Below, piece after piece: positions 46,377 through 61,517 of a stretch of 64,000 nucleotides of DNA. Source of the DNA: Microbacterium sp. AZCO. Lineage in GTDB: Bacteria > Actinomycetota > Actinomycetes > Actinomycetales > Microbacteriaceae. Under the pieces are notes generated by a model. It saw only the letters and a list, made by a program, of their open reading frames with translations, did no database searches and was not told the DNA's origin. The stretch spans positions 3,720,001 to 3,784,000 of the forward strand of contig NZ_CP154857.1 in assembly GCF_039614715.1 (NCBI RefSeq), read 5' to 3'. How positions within the stretch are numbered: position 1 is the first letter of the stretch; each line of letters begins with the position of its first letter. A program made the translations under genes and the position numbers.

Positions 46377-47381
46377 CTACAGGATGCCCAGCTCGCGCAC
46401 CGCCGCGCGCTCCGCCTCGAGCTCGGCCACCGACGCATCGAACCTCGCGCGCGAGCGGGCGTCGAGGTCGAGACCCTCGATGACCCGGTATCCCGACCCG
46501 TCCGACGACACGGGGAACGAGCACACGAGGCCCTCCGGCACGCCGTACTCGCCCCGCGAGACGACGGCCGCCGAGGTCCACGCCGTACCGGCCTGCTCGT
46601 CGCGGACGTGCTCGATCGCGGCGTTCGCCGCCGACGCGACCGACGACGATCCGCGCACCTCGATGATCTCGGCGCCGCGCTTCGCGACGCGGGGGATGAA
46701 GAGGTCGTCGAGCCACGCGAGCGCCTGCTCGTGTCCGCCGAGCCGTTCCGCGAGGGCGTCGCCCACGGGAACCCCGCGCACCGTCGCGTGCGAGACGTCG
46801 GGGAACTGCGACGCGGAGTGGTTGCCCCAGATCGCGACGCCCTCGAGGTCGTCGGGCCGCGCGTCGAGAGCCTCCGCGAGCTGCCCGACGGCGCGATTGT
46901 GGTCGAGGCGAGTGAGTGCCGTGAACCGGTCGGAGGGGATGCCGGGCGCGGATGCCGCGGCGATGAGCGCGTTCGTGTTGGCGGGGTTGCCCACCACGAC
47001 CACTCGGACGTCGTCCGCCGCCGCCGACCCGATCGCCTCCCCCTGCGGCCCGAAGATGCCGGCGTTGGCGGCGAGGAGGTCGGCGCGCTCCATGCCGGGG
47101 CCGCGCGGACGCGCCCCGACGAGCATCGCGATGTTCGCCCCCTCGAAGGCCGAGACCGCGCTGTCCGTCACCTCGACGGAGTGCAGGAGCGGGAACGCGC
47201 AGTCCTGCAGTTCGAGGGCCGCTCCCTCGGCCGCGCGCATCCCCTGCGGGATCTCGAGGAGTCGGAGCCTGACGGGCCGGTCCGGTCCGAGCATGTCTCC
47301 CGCGGCGATGCGGAAGAGCAGCGCGTACCCGATCTGGCCTCCGGCACCCGTGATCGTGACGGTCGTCGCAGTCGTCGCCAT
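46377..47381 (-). CDS. mdh: Malate dehydrogenase
   Basis: This 334-residue NAD-dependent enzyme converts malate and oxaloacetate in the TCA cycle. The Rossmann fold opens with [16 protein letters not shown], followed by [22 protein letters not shown] and the catalytic [12 protein letters not shown] (His188). This is the long bacterial/cytosolic MDH form. ATG 47381 is preferred over the in-frame upstream codons because homology starts at once; TAGGCT ends 7 nt upstream and the leader is very short. The antiporter follows 3 bp later. Confidence 0.95.
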   Translation of the reverse strand: MATTATTVTITGAGGQIGYALLFRIAAGDMLGPDRPVRLRLLEIPQGMRAAEGAALELQDCAFPLLHSVEVTDSAVSAFEGANIAMLVGARPRGPGMERADLLAANAGIFGPQGEAIGSAAADDVRVVVVGNPANTNALIAAASAPGIPSDRFTALTRLDHNRAVGQLAEALDARPDDLEGVAIWGNHSASQFPDVSHATVRGVPVGDALAERLGGHEQALAWLDDLFIPRVAKRGAEIIEVRGSSSVASAANAAIEHVRDEQAGTAWTSAAVVSRGEYGVPEGLVCSFPVSSDGSGYRVIEGLDLDARSRARFDASVAELEAERAAVRELGIL

Positions 47382-47463
47382 GCCCCTGAGCCTATTCCGG
47401 GCCCCGAGCGCAAGGGGGTGCGGATTTCCGGCGTTGTCCGGTCGCCCACGGTACCGTGAGGAA

Positions 47464-48336
47464 ATGACGTTCAACGACAATGCGCGCGTCGGGGGGAACA
47501 CGGCGCGTCGTCGGGGCGCCGGGGTCGCCGTCGCCGGTGGAGGCATCGCGGGCATCGGCGCGATCGCCGTGCTGCTGCTGAGCCTGTTCACGGGTCAGGA
47601 CTTCTCGAGCGTGCTCGGACCCATCGCGGGCGGAGGTGGGGGCGGTCAGGAGACCGCGATCGACAACTGCCAGACCGGTGCCGACGCCAACGCGAACGAC
47701 GACTGCCGCCTGGCCGCGGCATCCCTCAACATCGACCAGTACTGGGCGAACACGATCAAGGGGTACCGGCAGCCGCAGCTCATCATCGTGGACGGGTCGA
47801 CATCGACCTCGTGCGGCACCGCATCGAACGCGACCGGCCCCTTCTACTGCCCGCCCGAGGAGAGCGTCTACGTCGACCCGACGTTCTTCGCGCTCCTGCG
47901 CGAGCGGTTCGACGCGACGGCGGGTCCGCTCGCGCAGCTCTACGTGCTCGCGCACGAGTACGGCCACCACGTGCAGAACATCAGCGGCATCATGGAGACG
48001 TATCCGGACAACGGCACGGGTCCCGACAGCAACGGCGTGCGGACCGAGCTGCAGGCGGACTGCCTCGCCGGCTCCTGGGTCGCGCACGCGGGGGAGCAGA
48101 AGGACGAGAACGGCGTGGCGTTCCTGCAGACCCCCACGGAGGCGCAGGTTCGGGATGCCATCAACGCGGCGCAGTCCGTCGGCGACGACCACATCCAGAA
48201 GGAGTCGGGCGTGCCCGTCAACCCCGAGACGTGGACCCACGGCTCGAGCGAGCAGCGCCAGCGCTGGTTCATGACGGGCTACCAGCAGGGCTACCAGGCG
48301 TGCGACACGTTCGGTGTGTCGGGAGACGCCCTGTGA
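47464..48336 (+). CDS. Neutral zinc metallopeptidase (YpfJ-like), membrane-anchored
   Basis: This 290-residue protein has one N-terminal membrane segment ([20 protein letters not shown], about 19-38), a Gly-rich hinge and an extracytoplasmic domain. The zinc site HEYGHHVQ has His164, Glu165 and His168; [12 protein letters not shown] supplies the downstream acidic ligand region. This matches the YpfJ/KPN_02809-like family, whose substrates are unknown. ATG 47464 lies 6 nt after TACCGT (47452-47457), suggesting leaderless translation. It overlaps the prolyl aminopeptidase gene by 4 bp, so two peptidases are made from one transcript. Confidence 0.9.
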   Translation: MTFNDNARVGGNTARRRGAGVAVAGGGIAGIGAIAVLLLSLFTGQDFSSVLGPIAGGGGGGQETAIDNCQTGADANANDDCRLAAASLNIDQYWANTIKGYRQPQLIIVDGSTSTSCGTASNATGPFYCPPEESVYVDPTFFALLRERFDATAGPLAQLYVLAHEYGHHVQNISGIMETYPDNGTGPDSNGVRTELQADCLAGSWVAHAGEQKDENGVAFLQTPTEAQVRDAINAAQSVGDDHIQKESGVPVNPETWTHGSSEQRQRWFMTGYQQGYQACDTFGVSGDAL

Positions 48337-49310
48337 ACGGGCCCGCGCACCTCGACAGCATCCTCTACCCGCACATCGAGCCGTACGAGACGGGCGAGCT
48401 CATCGTCGGCGACGGCAACCGCGTCTACTGGGAGCAGAGCGGCAACCCGCACGGCAAGCCCGTCGTCTTCCTGCACGGCGGCCCCGGGGCAGGCACATCC
48501 CCGTGGCACCGGCGCTTCTTCGATCCCGAGCGCTATCGCATCGTGCTCTTCGACCAGCGCGGCTGCGGCCGCAGCACGCCTCACGCGAGCGACCCCCGCG
48601 CCGACCTGCGGTTCAACACGACGTGGCACCTCGTCGCCGACATCGAGCTGCTGCGACGCAACCTCGCGATCGAGCGGTGGCAGGTCTTCGGGGGCTCGTG
48701 GGGCAGCGCGCTCGCCCTCGCGTACGCGCAGGCGCACCCGGCCTCGGTCACCGAGATCGTGCTGCGGGGCATCTTCACGCTGCGCCGCTTCGAGCTGGAG
48801 TGGTTCTACGAGGGCGGTGCCTCCGCGATCTTCCCCGACCTGTGGGAGGACTTCGTCGCGCCCATCCCCGTGCTCGAGCGCTCGCGCATGATCGAGGCGT
48901 ACGCGCGGCGGCTCGCCGACCCCGATCCCGCCGTGCACCGGCAGGCCGGCATCGCGTGGACCAGGTGGGAGGCATCCACCCTGACCCTGCATCCCGACCC
49001 CGACCTGGTGGCGTCCATGACCGAACCGGACAAGGCCGTCGCCTTCGCGCGCATCGAGAACCACTACTTCATGCACGGCGGGTGGTTCGAGGACGGCCAG
49101 CTCATCGCGGGCGCCGACGCGCTCCGCGGCATCCCGGGGGTCATCGTGCAGGGGCGGTACGACATCTGCACGCCTCCCATGACCGCATGGGATCTGCACC
49201 GGGCGTGGCCGGAGGCCGACTTCCGGATGATTCCGGATGCCGGGCACTCGGCGACCGAGCCGGGCATCGCGCGCGCCCTGCGCGAGGCGACGGACCGCTT
49301 CGCGGGGTGA
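48333..49310 (+). CDS. pip: Prolyl aminopeptidase
   Basis: This 325-residue alpha/beta-hydrolase of family S33 removes N-terminal proline from peptides in the cytoplasm. It has LHGGPGAGTSPWHRRFFDPE (oxyanion-hole HGGPG), DQRGCGRSTPHA, nucleophile Ser122 in GGSWGSALALAYAQ, the acidic residue in QGRYDICTP and the His in DAGHSATEP, all diagnostic for proline iminopeptidase. GTG 48333 begins within the stop of the metallopeptidase gene (GTGA). The neighbouring acyltransferase is convergent. Confidence 0.95.
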   Translation: MNGPAHLDSILYPHIEPYETGELIVGDGNRVYWEQSGNPHGKPVVFLHGGPGAGTSPWHRRFFDPERYRIVLFDQRGCGRSTPHASDPRADLRFNTTWHLVADIELLRRNLAIERWQVFGGSWGSALALAYAQAHPASVTEIVLRGIFTLRRFELEWFYEGGASAIFPDLWEDFVAPIPVLERSRMIEAYARRLADPDPAVHRQAGIAWTRWEASTLTLHPDPDLVASMTEPDKAVAFARIENHYFMHGGWFEDGQLIAGADALRGIPGVIVQGRYDICTPPMTAWDLHRAWPEADFRMIPDAGHSATEPGIARALREATDRFAG

Positions 49311-49371
49311 CCCTGGGCCGGCGACGTGGGCCGGCGCCCTCGGCCCTCGCGGTCCGAGGCAAGGTTCGCCG

Positions 49372-49968
49372 TCAGCCGACCGGCCGGAGAGCCCCGGCCT
49401 CCTCGAGATAGCGCTCGCCGCTAACCGGACAGACGAGCTCACCGTCGCGCGCTTCCAGCGGGCGGCCCGTGCGGCCGACCCAGCCGATGCGGCGCGCGGG
49501 AACACCGACCACGAGGGCGAAGGCGGGCACGTCCTTCGTCACGACGGCGCCCGCCGCGACGAGCGCGTACTCGCCGATCTCGACCGGCGCGACGCACACG
49601 GCACGGGCGCCGATCGAGGCGCCACGGCCGATCGTGACGCCGACGAGATCCCAGTCGGCGCCGGTCTTGGGCGAGCCGTCCGGATTGGCGGCGCGGGGGA
49701 ACTCGTCATTGGTGAGCACGGCCGCCGGCCCGATGAACACGCCGTCGCCGAGGCGCGCCGGCTCGTAGACGAGCGCGTGGTTCTGCAGCTTGCAGGCCCG
49801 CCCGAGCTCGACTCCCGGGCCCACGTACGCGCCGCGTCCGATCGTGCACTGCGGTCCGATGCGGGCGTGCTCGCGGATCTGGGCCAGATGCCAGACGCGC
49901 GTGCCCTCGCCGATCGACGCCGTCGCGTCGACGTCGGCGCTCGGCTCGATGCGGGTCTCGTCGCTCAT
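49372..49968 (-). CDS. Hexapeptide-repeat acyltransferase (WlbB/WbpD-like)
   Basis: This 198-residue left-handed beta-helix acyltransferase of the WbpD/WlbB-like type would N-acetylate a nucleotide-linked amino sugar. Hexapeptide turns run from residue 10 to 155 (TASIGEGTRVWHLAQIREHA, IGPQCTIGRGAYVGPGVELG, GVFIGPAAVLTNDEFPRA, IGRGASIGARAVCVAPVEIG). NHALVYEP and TNDEFPRA are typical of this branch. The C-terminal 30 residues add a small cap with one Cys. ATG 49968 follows GAAGGGGG. It is divergent from the giant secreted protein and belongs to the glycan locus, where a Gfo/Idh dehydrogenase and aminotransferases would make its substrate. Confidence 0.88.
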   Translation of the reverse strand: MSDETRIEPSADVDATASIGEGTRVWHLAQIREHARIGPQCTIGRGAYVGPGVELGRACKLQNHALVYEPARLGDGVFIGPAAVLTNDEFPRAANPDGSPKTGADWDLVGVTIGRGASIGARAVCVAPVEIGEYALVAAGAVVTKDVPAFALVVGVPARRIGWVGRTGRPLEARDGELVCPVSGERYLEEAGALRPVG

Positions 49969-50208
49969 CGGGCCCCCTTCGTCGTGCGCCAGCATAGGGC
50001 GGACGCACAGGCGCGGCATCCCGATCTGAGATTGGGTCTTCCACGAAAAAGACAACCGGCGTAAAGTCCGTCGCGAGAACGACCGTTGCGCGTCCATGGG
50101 GGCACGTCTGCGACAGGGGATTCTCAGCCGGAATGTTGGGGGACACCGGACAGCAAAGGCTCGCAAGCCGCTAATCGTGGTGCGCGACGGCAGTCTGGGG
50201 GGACGTCG

Positions 50209-55533
<5,325 letters not shown>

Positions 55534-55606
55534 CCGCGGTGCCGGCGCGGGCCGGCATCGAGCGAACAGACCCTGTGGGGGGGTTGAGGGGAAGGGGAAC
55601 CGGAGA

Positions 55607-56698
55607 ATGGCTGAACGCCTGAGCATCGCCGTCGTGGGCGCGGGCTACTGGGGGCCGAACCTCGCGCGGAACTTCCGCGCGAGTGCGGACTGGGAACTGG
55701 CCGCCGTGTGCGACCTCGATCTCGCGCGGGCTCGCCAGGTCGCCGAGACGGTGGGCGGCGCGCCCGTCACCGACAGCCTCGACGCCGTGCTGCGCGACCG
55801 CGGCATCCACGCCGTCGCCGTCGCGACGCCGGCGCGCACGCACCACCCGATCGTCATGGCGGCGCTCGCCGCGGGCAAGCACGTCATCGTCGAGAAGCCG
55901 CTGGCCGACGGATTCGGCCGGGGCGAGGAGATGGTGGATGCCGCGGCCGAGCGCGGACTCGTCCTGATGACCGACCACACCTACTGCTACACGCCGGCGG
56001 CGCTGAAGATCGCCGAGCTCATCGCGGAGGACTTCCTCGGAGAGGTGCTCTTCATCGACAGCGTGCGCATCAACCTGGGGCTCATCCAGCCCGACGTCGA
56101 CGTCTTCTGGGATCTCGCGCCGCACGACCTCGCGATCCTCGACTTCGTGCTGCCGGGGGGCCTTGCGCCTGTGTCGGTCTCGGCGCACGGGGCCGATCCG
56201 CTCGGCACGGGGAAGCCGTGCATCGGCTACCTCGTGATCCCGCTCGCGGGCGGGGCGATCGCGCACGTCCACGTCAACTGGCTGAGCCCGACGAAGATCC
56301 GCCAGATGGTCATCGGAGGCACGCGCCGCACGCTCGTCTGGGACGACCTCAACCCGCAGCAGCGCGTGAGCGTGTACGACCGCGGAGTCGACCTCGCGAC
56401 CCGGTCGCGCCGCCGGTCCGACACGCACGCCGCGCGGATCTCGTACCGCCTCGGCGACACGTGGGCACCCGCGCTGCCCGAGCGGGAGGCGCTCTCGTCG
56501 GTCGCGGCCGAGTTCGCGGCCGCGATCCGCGAGCGCCGCCGCGCCCGCACGAGCGGCGAGTCCGGCCTGCGCATCCTGTCGGTGCTGGACGCGGCCGCCG
56601 CGAGCCTGGCGGCCGCCGGGGCGCCGCATCCACTCGCCCTCGCCGGCGTCGAGCAGGACAGACGCGCCCGTGCCGAGCGCGAGGCGGTGGCGGGATGA
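55607..56698 (+). CDS. Gfo/Idh/MocA family sugar oxidoreductase
   Basis: This 363-residue NAD(P)-dependent enzyme oxidises or reduces a sugar, often a UDP-sugar in glycan loci (WlbA-like). The Rossmann fold starts VVGAGYWGPNLARNF; the family EKP motif (IVEKPLA, Lys97) follows, and WDLAPHDLAILDFVLPGG holds the catalytic-region Asp and His. The last 40 residues are Ala/Arg-rich. It is first of a chain of genes joined by 4-bp overlaps, 73 bp after the giant protein gene. A product 3-keto sugar would suit the aminotransferases downstream. Confidence 0.9.
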   Translation: MAERLSIAVVGAGYWGPNLARNFRASADWELAAVCDLDLARARQVAETVGGAPVTDSLDAVLRDRGIHAVAVATPARTHHPIVMAALAAGKHVIVEKPLADGFGRGEEMVDAAAERGLVLMTDHTYCYTPAALKIAELIAEDFLGEVLFIDSVRINLGLIQPDVDVFWDLAPHDLAILDFVLPGGLAPVSVSAHGADPLGTGKPCIGYLVIPLAGGAIAHVHVNWLSPTKIRQMVIGGTRRTLVWDDLNPQQRVSVYDRGVDLATRSRRRSDTHAARISYRLGDTWAPALPEREALSSVAAEFAAAIRERRRARTSGESGLRILSVLDAAAASLAAAGAPHPLALAGVEQDRRARAEREAVAG

Positions 56699-57690
56699 CG
56701 CGGATCGAAGACGCCCGCGTGCTCGTCACGGGCGGAGCGGGCACCATCGGCTCGACGATCGTCGATCAGCTGCTGGATGCCGGGGCCGCCGAGATCGACG
56801 TGCTCGACAGCCTCGTGCGCGGCCGCCGCGCCAACCTCGACGCGGCGCTCGCGTCGGGCCGCGTGCGGCTCGTCGAGGGCGACATCCGCGACGCCGACCT
56901 CGTCGACACGCTGACGCGCGGAAAGGACCTCGTCTTCCACGAGGCGGCGATCCGCATCACGCAGTGCGCCGAGGAGCCGCGGCTCGCCCTCGAAGTGCTC
57001 GCCGACGGCACGTTCAACGTCGTGGAGGCCGCCGCCCGCAACCGGGTCGGCAAGCTCGTCGCGGCCTCGAGCGCCTCGGTGTACGGCATGGCCGAGGTCT
57101 TCCCCACCGACGAGCGGCATCACCACGAGAACAACGACACCCTCTACGGTGCCGCGAAGACGTTCAACGAGGGGCTCATCCGCAGCTTCCGCGCGATGGA
57201 GGGCCTCGACTACGTGATCCTGCGCTACTTCAATGTGTACGGACCGCGCATGGACGTGCACGGCCTCTATACGGAGGTGCTCGTCCGCTGGATGGAACGC
57301 ATCGCCGACGGCATCCCGCCTCTGATCCTCGGCGACGGGCTGCAGACGATGGACTTCGTCTGCGTGCCGGACGTGGCTCGCGCCAACATCCTCGCGGCCG
57401 GCAGCGACGTCACGGACGGCACGTACAACGTCGCGAGCGGCACCGAGACGAGCCTGCGCGATCTGGCGACGACGCTCGTGCGCGTGATGGGCGCACACGT
57501 CGGGCTAAAGTTCGGGCCGCCGCGCGCGGTCAACTCGGTGGTCCGCCGCCTCGCCGACACGCGCGCCGCGGCGCTCGACCTCGGCTTCGCAGCGCAGATC
57601 GACCTGGAGGAGGGCCTGCGCCGGCTCGTCGAGTGGTGGATGCCGCTCCGCGACGAGGTGGCGGCGGAACGGACGGCGGTGGCCCGATGA
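56695..57690 (+). CDS. NAD-dependent sugar epimerase/dehydratase (extended SDR)
   Basis: This 331-residue extended short-chain dehydrogenase probably acts on an NDP-sugar (4-epimerase or 4,6-dehydratase type). The NAD site is LVTGGAGTIGSTIVDQLL, and the active site has SSASVYG and Tyr151/Lys155 in LYGAAKTFNE. LRYFNVYGPRMDVHG and DFVCVPDVARANI are typical of UDP-glucose-4-epimerase-like proteins. It overlaps both neighbours by 4 bp. Which of the two reactions it performs cannot be read from the sequence. Confidence 0.9.
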   Translation: MTRIEDARVLVTGGAGTIGSTIVDQLLDAGAAEIDVLDSLVRGRRANLDAALASGRVRLVEGDIRDADLVDTLTRGKDLVFHEAAIRITQCAEEPRLALEVLADGTFNVVEAAARNRVGKLVAASSASVYGMAEVFPTDERHHHENNDTLYGAAKTFNEGLIRSFRAMEGLDYVILRYFNVYGPRMDVHGLYTEVLVRWMERIADGIPPLILGDGLQTMDFVCVPDVARANILAAGSDVTDGTYNVASGTETSLRDLATTLVRVMGAHVGLKFGPPRAVNSVVRRLADTRAAALDLGFAAQIDLEEGLRRLVEWWMPLRDEVAAERTAVAR

Positions 57691-58823
57691 GCACGATCAC
57701 CCGCATCGACGTCATGCGCCCGTGGCTCGGACAGGAGGAGGCGGATGCCGTCGCCGAGGTGATCGCCAGCGGATGGGTCGCCCAGGGCCCGCGGGTCGCG
57801 CAGTTCGAGGCGGCGTTCGCGGCCGCGATGCAGGCTCCGTTCGCGGTCGCGACGACGAGCTGCACGACGGCGCTGCACCTCGCGCTCGTCGTGGCGGGCG
57901 TCGGCCCGGGCGACGAAGTCGTCGTCCCATCGTTCTCGTTCATCGCGACGAGCAACGCGGTGCGCTACGTCGGCGCGTGTCCTGTCTTCGCCGACATCGA
58001 CGTCGTGACCGGCAACGTCACGGGCGAGACGATCGCCGCCGCCCTCACGCCCGCGACCCGCGCCGTCATCGCGGTGGATCAGGGCGGCGTCCCGGTCGAC
58101 CTCGACGACGTGCGCCGCGTGACCGACCCGCTCGGCATCCTCGTCATCGAGGACGCCGCGTGCGGCGCGGGCTCGCGCTACCGCGGGCGTCCCGTCGGCG
58201 CGGGCGCCGAGCTGACCGCGTGGTCCTTCCACCCCCGCAAGCTCCTCACGACGGGCGAGGGCGGCATGCTCACGACACCGCACGAGGAGTGGGCCCAGCG
58301 CGCCCGGCATCTGCGCGAGCACGCCATGAGCGTCTCCGCCGCCGACCGCCATCTGTCGATGCTGCCCGCCGCCGAGGTCTACACCGACGTCGGGTTCAAC
58401 TTCCGCATGACCGATCTGCAGGCCGCGGTCGGCCTCGTGCAGCTCGACCGGCTGCCGACGATCGTGGGGCGGCGCCGCGCGCTCGCCGCCCGGTACCAGG
58501 AGCACCTGCCCGAGGGGCTGCGTGCCGTCGCCGACCCGCCGCACGGCACCACGAACTACCAGTCGTTCTGGGTCGACGTGCTCCCCGAGTACCGCCGCTC
58601 GCGCGACGGACTCCTCGAGGCGCTCGCCGAGGCCGGCATCTCGGCCCGCCGCGGCATCATGGCGGCGCACCGCCAGCCGCCGTACCGCGGCGTCGCGGCG
58701 CCCGGTTCGCTGCCGGCGACCGAGCGGCTCACCGACCACACGCTCATCCTTCCTCTCTTCCACACGCTCACGCGCGACGACCAGGACCGGGTCCTCGCGG
58801 TGCTGCGGGAGGAGCGGCCATGA
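57687..58823 (+). CDS. DegT/DnrJ/EryC1/StrS aminotransferase (first)
   Basis: This 378-residue PLP-dependent sugar aminotransferase puts an amino group on a keto-sugar nucleotide. It shows TSCTTALHLALVVAGVGPGD, PSFSFIATSNAVRYVGACPV and IEDAACGAGSRYRG with the PLP-binding Asp. The PLP Lys185 lies in SFHPRKLLTTGEGG. This is an ArnB/PseC-like aminotransferase by general features. It overlaps its neighbours by 4 bp. A second, distinct DegT enzyme lies three genes on, so the glycan may contain two amino groups or two amino sugars. Confidence 0.92.
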   Translation: MSTITRIDVMRPWLGQEEADAVAEVIASGWVAQGPRVAQFEAAFAAAMQAPFAVATTSCTTALHLALVVAGVGPGDEVVVPSFSFIATSNAVRYVGACPVFADIDVVTGNVTGETIAAALTPATRAVIAVDQGGVPVDLDDVRRVTDPLGILVIEDAACGAGSRYRGRPVGAGAELTAWSFHPRKLLTTGEGGMLTTPHEEWAQRARHLREHAMSVSAADRHLSMLPAAEVYTDVGFNFRMTDLQAAVGLVQLDRLPTIVGRRRALAARYQEHLPEGLRAVADPPHGTTNYQSFWVDVLPEYRRSRDGLLEALAEAGISARRGIMAAHRQPPYRGVAAPGSLPATERLTDHTLILPLFHTLTRDDQDRVLAVLREERP

Positions 58824-59452
58824 CGCGAGGCGTCCTCCTCCTGGGTGCGAGCGGTCTGGCCCGCGAGGTCATCGCCGCCGACCCGTCGGGCATCGTCGGC
58901 ATCGCCGACGACGACGAGACCCTGCACGGCCGGGCGATGGGCGGCGTGCCGATCCTCGGCGGCATCGCCGACATCTCGCGGCGGCCCCACGACCTCCTCG
59001 TCTGCGTCGGCGGGGGAAGCGGCCGCCGGGCCATCGTGCGCCGGCTCCTCGCCTGGGGCCTGCCGCCGACCCGGTTCGCGACGTTCGTCGCGCCGACCGT
59101 GCGGGTGGGCCGGTCGAGCTCGATCGGGGCGGGCAGCATCCTGCTCGACGGGGTGGTCGTCACCGCCGACGCCTCGATCGGCCGGCACGTCGTGATGATG
59201 CCGCACTGCACCATCACGCACGACGACGTCATCGCCGACTACGCGACGCTCGCCGCCGGCGTCTCGCTCGGCGGCGGCGTGCACATCGGACAGGCGGCGT
59301 ATCTCGGCATGAACGCGTCGGTGAGACAGCACATCACGGTCGGAGCCGAGGCGACCGTGGGAATGGGAGCAGCCGTGGTCGGCGACATCCCCGAAGGCCA
59401 GATCTGGGCGGGCGTCCCCGCCCAGCCCCTCGACGAGGTGGTGCGGCGATGA
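58820..59452 (+). CDS. NeuD/PglD-like sugar O/N-acyltransferase
   Basis: This 210-residue protein combines an N-terminal Rossmann-like sugar-nucleotide-binding part (LLLGASGLAREVIAAD, LLVCVGGGSGRRAIVRRL) with a left-handed beta-helix (VGRSSSIGAGSILLDGVVVT, TITHDDVIADYATLAAGV). This is the PglD/NeuD design. The His in THDD is in the position of the catalytic His of PglD. It lies directly after the aminotransferase, so N-acylation of the new amino group is the likely step. Overlaps of 4 bp on both sides tie it to the operon. Confidence 0.9.
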   Translation: MTRGVLLLGASGLAREVIAADPSGIVGIADDDETLHGRAMGGVPILGGIADISRRPHDLLVCVGGGSGRRAIVRRLLAWGLPPTRFATFVAPTVRVGRSSSIGAGSILLDGVVVTADASIGRHVVMMPHCTITHDDVIADYATLAAGVSLGGGVHIGQAAYLGMNASVRQHITVGAEATVGMGAAVVGDIPEGQIWAGVPAQPLDEVVRR

Positions 59453-60396
59453 AGCACGTCGTGGTGCCCCGGCGCATGCGGCGCCCCGCGACGGTGACGG
59501 CCGTCATCCCGTGCTACAACTACGGTCGCTACCTGCCCTCGGTCGTGAGCAGCGTGCTCCGGCAGCCGGGTGTCGACGCCCGCGTCATCATCGTCGACGA
59601 CGCCTCGCCCGACGGCTCCGGCGAGGTCGCTCGGCGGCTCGCGCACGGCGACCCGCGCATCCAAGCCGTCGTGCACGACGAGAACCAGGGGCACATCGCG
59701 ACCTACAACGACGGGCTCGCGCGCGTCGACTCGGAGTTCGTGACCCTCCTCTCCGCCGACGACCTGCTCGCGCCCGGGGCCCTCTCCCGCGCCGCCGCGC
59801 TCATGCAGACCTATCCGGATGTGGGACTCGTGTACGGGTCGATCGCGATCTTCGCGCACGACCGCGAGAAGCGCCCGACCCGGGCCCGCTCCTACTACCT
59901 GTGGCGCATCTGGGGCGGCGACGAATGGATCGGCGGTGTCGCCGGCAGCGGCTACAACCCGATCGCCTCGCCCGAGGCCGTCGTGCGCACCTCCGTCATG
60001 CGCGACGTCGGCGACTACAACCCCCGGCTGCCGCACTCGGGAGACCTCGAGTACTGGCTGCGCATCGCGGCGCGCGCGGACGTGGGGCAGATCCACGGTC
60101 CTCTGCAGGCGTACTACCGCGTGCACGGCGGCAACATGCACACGCGCAGCTTCGGCACGCGCGAGAGCGACCTGCGCGAGCGGTTCGCGGCGTTCTCGGT
60201 GCTCTGCGACGACGACGCGATGGCGGGCCTGCCCACCGCGCCGCTGCGATTCGAGCAGGCCCGCGAGACCATCGCGACACAGGCCGAGGACCTGCTCGCC
60301 GAGGAGCAGGCTCACGGGGGCGAGCGCTCGCACAGCCTCGTCGCCTTCCTGCGGTCGCTCGACGAGGCCCGGATGGGCGCCCCGGAGCGGGTGTGA
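59449..60396 (+). CDS. Glycosyltransferase family 2
   Basis: This 315-residue inverting GT-A enzyme adds a sugar to the growing oligosaccharide at the inner membrane face. It has VTAVIPCYNYGRYLPSVVSS at the start, VIIVDDASPDGSGE and the metal-binding region LLSADDLLAPGAL, with GDLEYWLRIA as the likely catalytic-base region. No membrane segments are present. ATG 59449 overlaps the preceding stop; the following gene has its own GAGGAGG site. Confidence 0.92.
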   Translation: MKHVVVPRRMRRPATVTAVIPCYNYGRYLPSVVSSVLRQPGVDARVIIVDDASPDGSGEVARRLAHGDPRIQAVVHDENQGHIATYNDGLARVDSEFVTLLSADDLLAPGALSRAAALMQTYPDVGLVYGSIAIFAHDREKRPTRARSYYLWRIWGGDEWIGGVAGSGYNPIASPEAVVRTSVMRDVGDYNPRLPHSGDLEYWLRIAARADVGQIHGPLQAYYRVHGGNMHTRSFGTRESDLRERFAAFSVLCDDDAMAGLPTAPLRFEQARETIATQAEDLLAEEQAHGGERSHSLVAFLRSLDEARMGAPERV

Positions 60397-60407
60397 GGAG
60401 GCCGGCC

Positions 60408-61514
60408 ATGCTCGTGCAGTCCGTTCCGATGCTCGACCTGGGTCACCAGCATCGGCTGGTCGCCGACGAGGTCGCCGAGGGCTTCGCCCGCGTGCTCGCG
60501 TCGAACTCCTACGTGCTCGGCCGGGAGGTCGAGCAGTTCGAGCGGGAGTACGGCGACTACCTCGGGCTAGCGCACGTCGTCGGCGTCGGCAACGGCACGG
60601 ATGCGCTCGAGCTCGCGCTCGCCGCGGCCGGCGTCGGACCGGGCGACGAGGTCGTCATCCCGGCGAACACCTTCGTCGCGACGGCCGAGGCGGTCGTGCG
60701 GGTCGGCGCGACGCTTCGCCTCGTCGACGTCACCGACGACCACCTCATCGACCCCGCCGAGGTGGCCCTCGCGCTCTCGAGCCGCACGCGGGCCGTCATC
60801 CCGGTGCACCTCTACGGCCGCATCGCCGATGTCGCCGCGATCCGTCGCCTCGTCGGCCCTGATGTCCTCATCGTCGAGGACGCCGCGCAGAGCCAGGGCG
60901 CCCGCACGGCGGGCCGCGCCGCCGGCGCGCTGGGCGACGTCGCCGCCACGAGCTTCTACCCCGGCAAGAACCTCGGCGCCTACGGCGACGCCGGCGCCGT
61001 CACGACGAACGATGCCGGCATCGCCGACCGCGTGCGGGCCCTGCGCAACCACGGCGGCACGGCCCGCTACGAGCACCGGATCGTCGGCTCGAACTCGCGA
61101 CTCGACTCGCTGCAGGCCGTCGTGCTCTCCGCGAAGCTCCGCCACCTCGACGCGTGGAACGCCGAGCGCCGCGTCCTCGCGGCCCGCTATCGCCAGGGAC
61201 TCGCCCGGCCCGGCATCACGGTGCCGACGGCGCCCGAGTACGAGGCGCACGTCTACCACCAGTTCGTCGTCGAGCTCGACGACCGGAACCGCGTGTTCGC
61301 GGAGCTCGTCGCGGCGGGCATCGGGGTCGGCATCCACTATCCGACTCCCGTCCATCTGCTGCCCGCCTTCGCGTCCGCCGGGCTGGGCGGGGTGGGCGAC
61401 TTCCCGCGCGCCGAGCGGCAGGCGGGCCGCATCCTCTCGCTCCCCATCTATCCGGGACTCACCGAGCGCGCGCAGGACCGCGTGATCGCGAGCCTCCTCG
61501 AGGCGATCGGCTGA
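60408..61514 (+). CDS. DegT/DnrJ/EryC1/StrS aminotransferase (second)
   Basis: This 368-residue PLP-dependent sugar 3-aminotransferase-like protein resembles FdtB/QdtB/DesV types: VPMLDLGHQH at the start, ASNSYVLGREVEQFEREYGD, GVGNGTDALELALAAAGVGP, IPANTFVATAEAVV, VEDAAQSQGA and PLP Lys187 in SFYPGKNLGAYGDAGA. It is clearly different from the first DegT gene. ATG 60408 follows GAGGAGG; a second in-frame ATG lies at 60429. It fits transamination at C3 of a dTDP- or UDP-3-keto sugar. Confidence 0.92.
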   Translation: MLVQSVPMLDLGHQHRLVADEVAEGFARVLASNSYVLGREVEQFEREYGDYLGLAHVVGVGNGTDALELALAAAGVGPGDEVVIPANTFVATAEAVVRVGATLRLVDVTDDHLIDPAEVALALSSRTRAVIPVHLYGRIADVAAIRRLVGPDVLIVEDAAQSQGARTAGRAAGALGDVAATSFYPGKNLGAYGDAGAVTTNDAGIADRVRALRNHGGTARYEHRIVGSNSRLDSLQAVVLSAKLRHLDAWNAERRVLAARYRQGLARPGITVPTAPEYEAHVYHQFVVELDDRNRVFAELVAAGIGVGIHYPTPVHLLPAFASAGLGGVGDFPRAERQAGRILSLPIYPGLTERAQDRVIASLLEAIG

Positions 61515-61517
61515 CGC

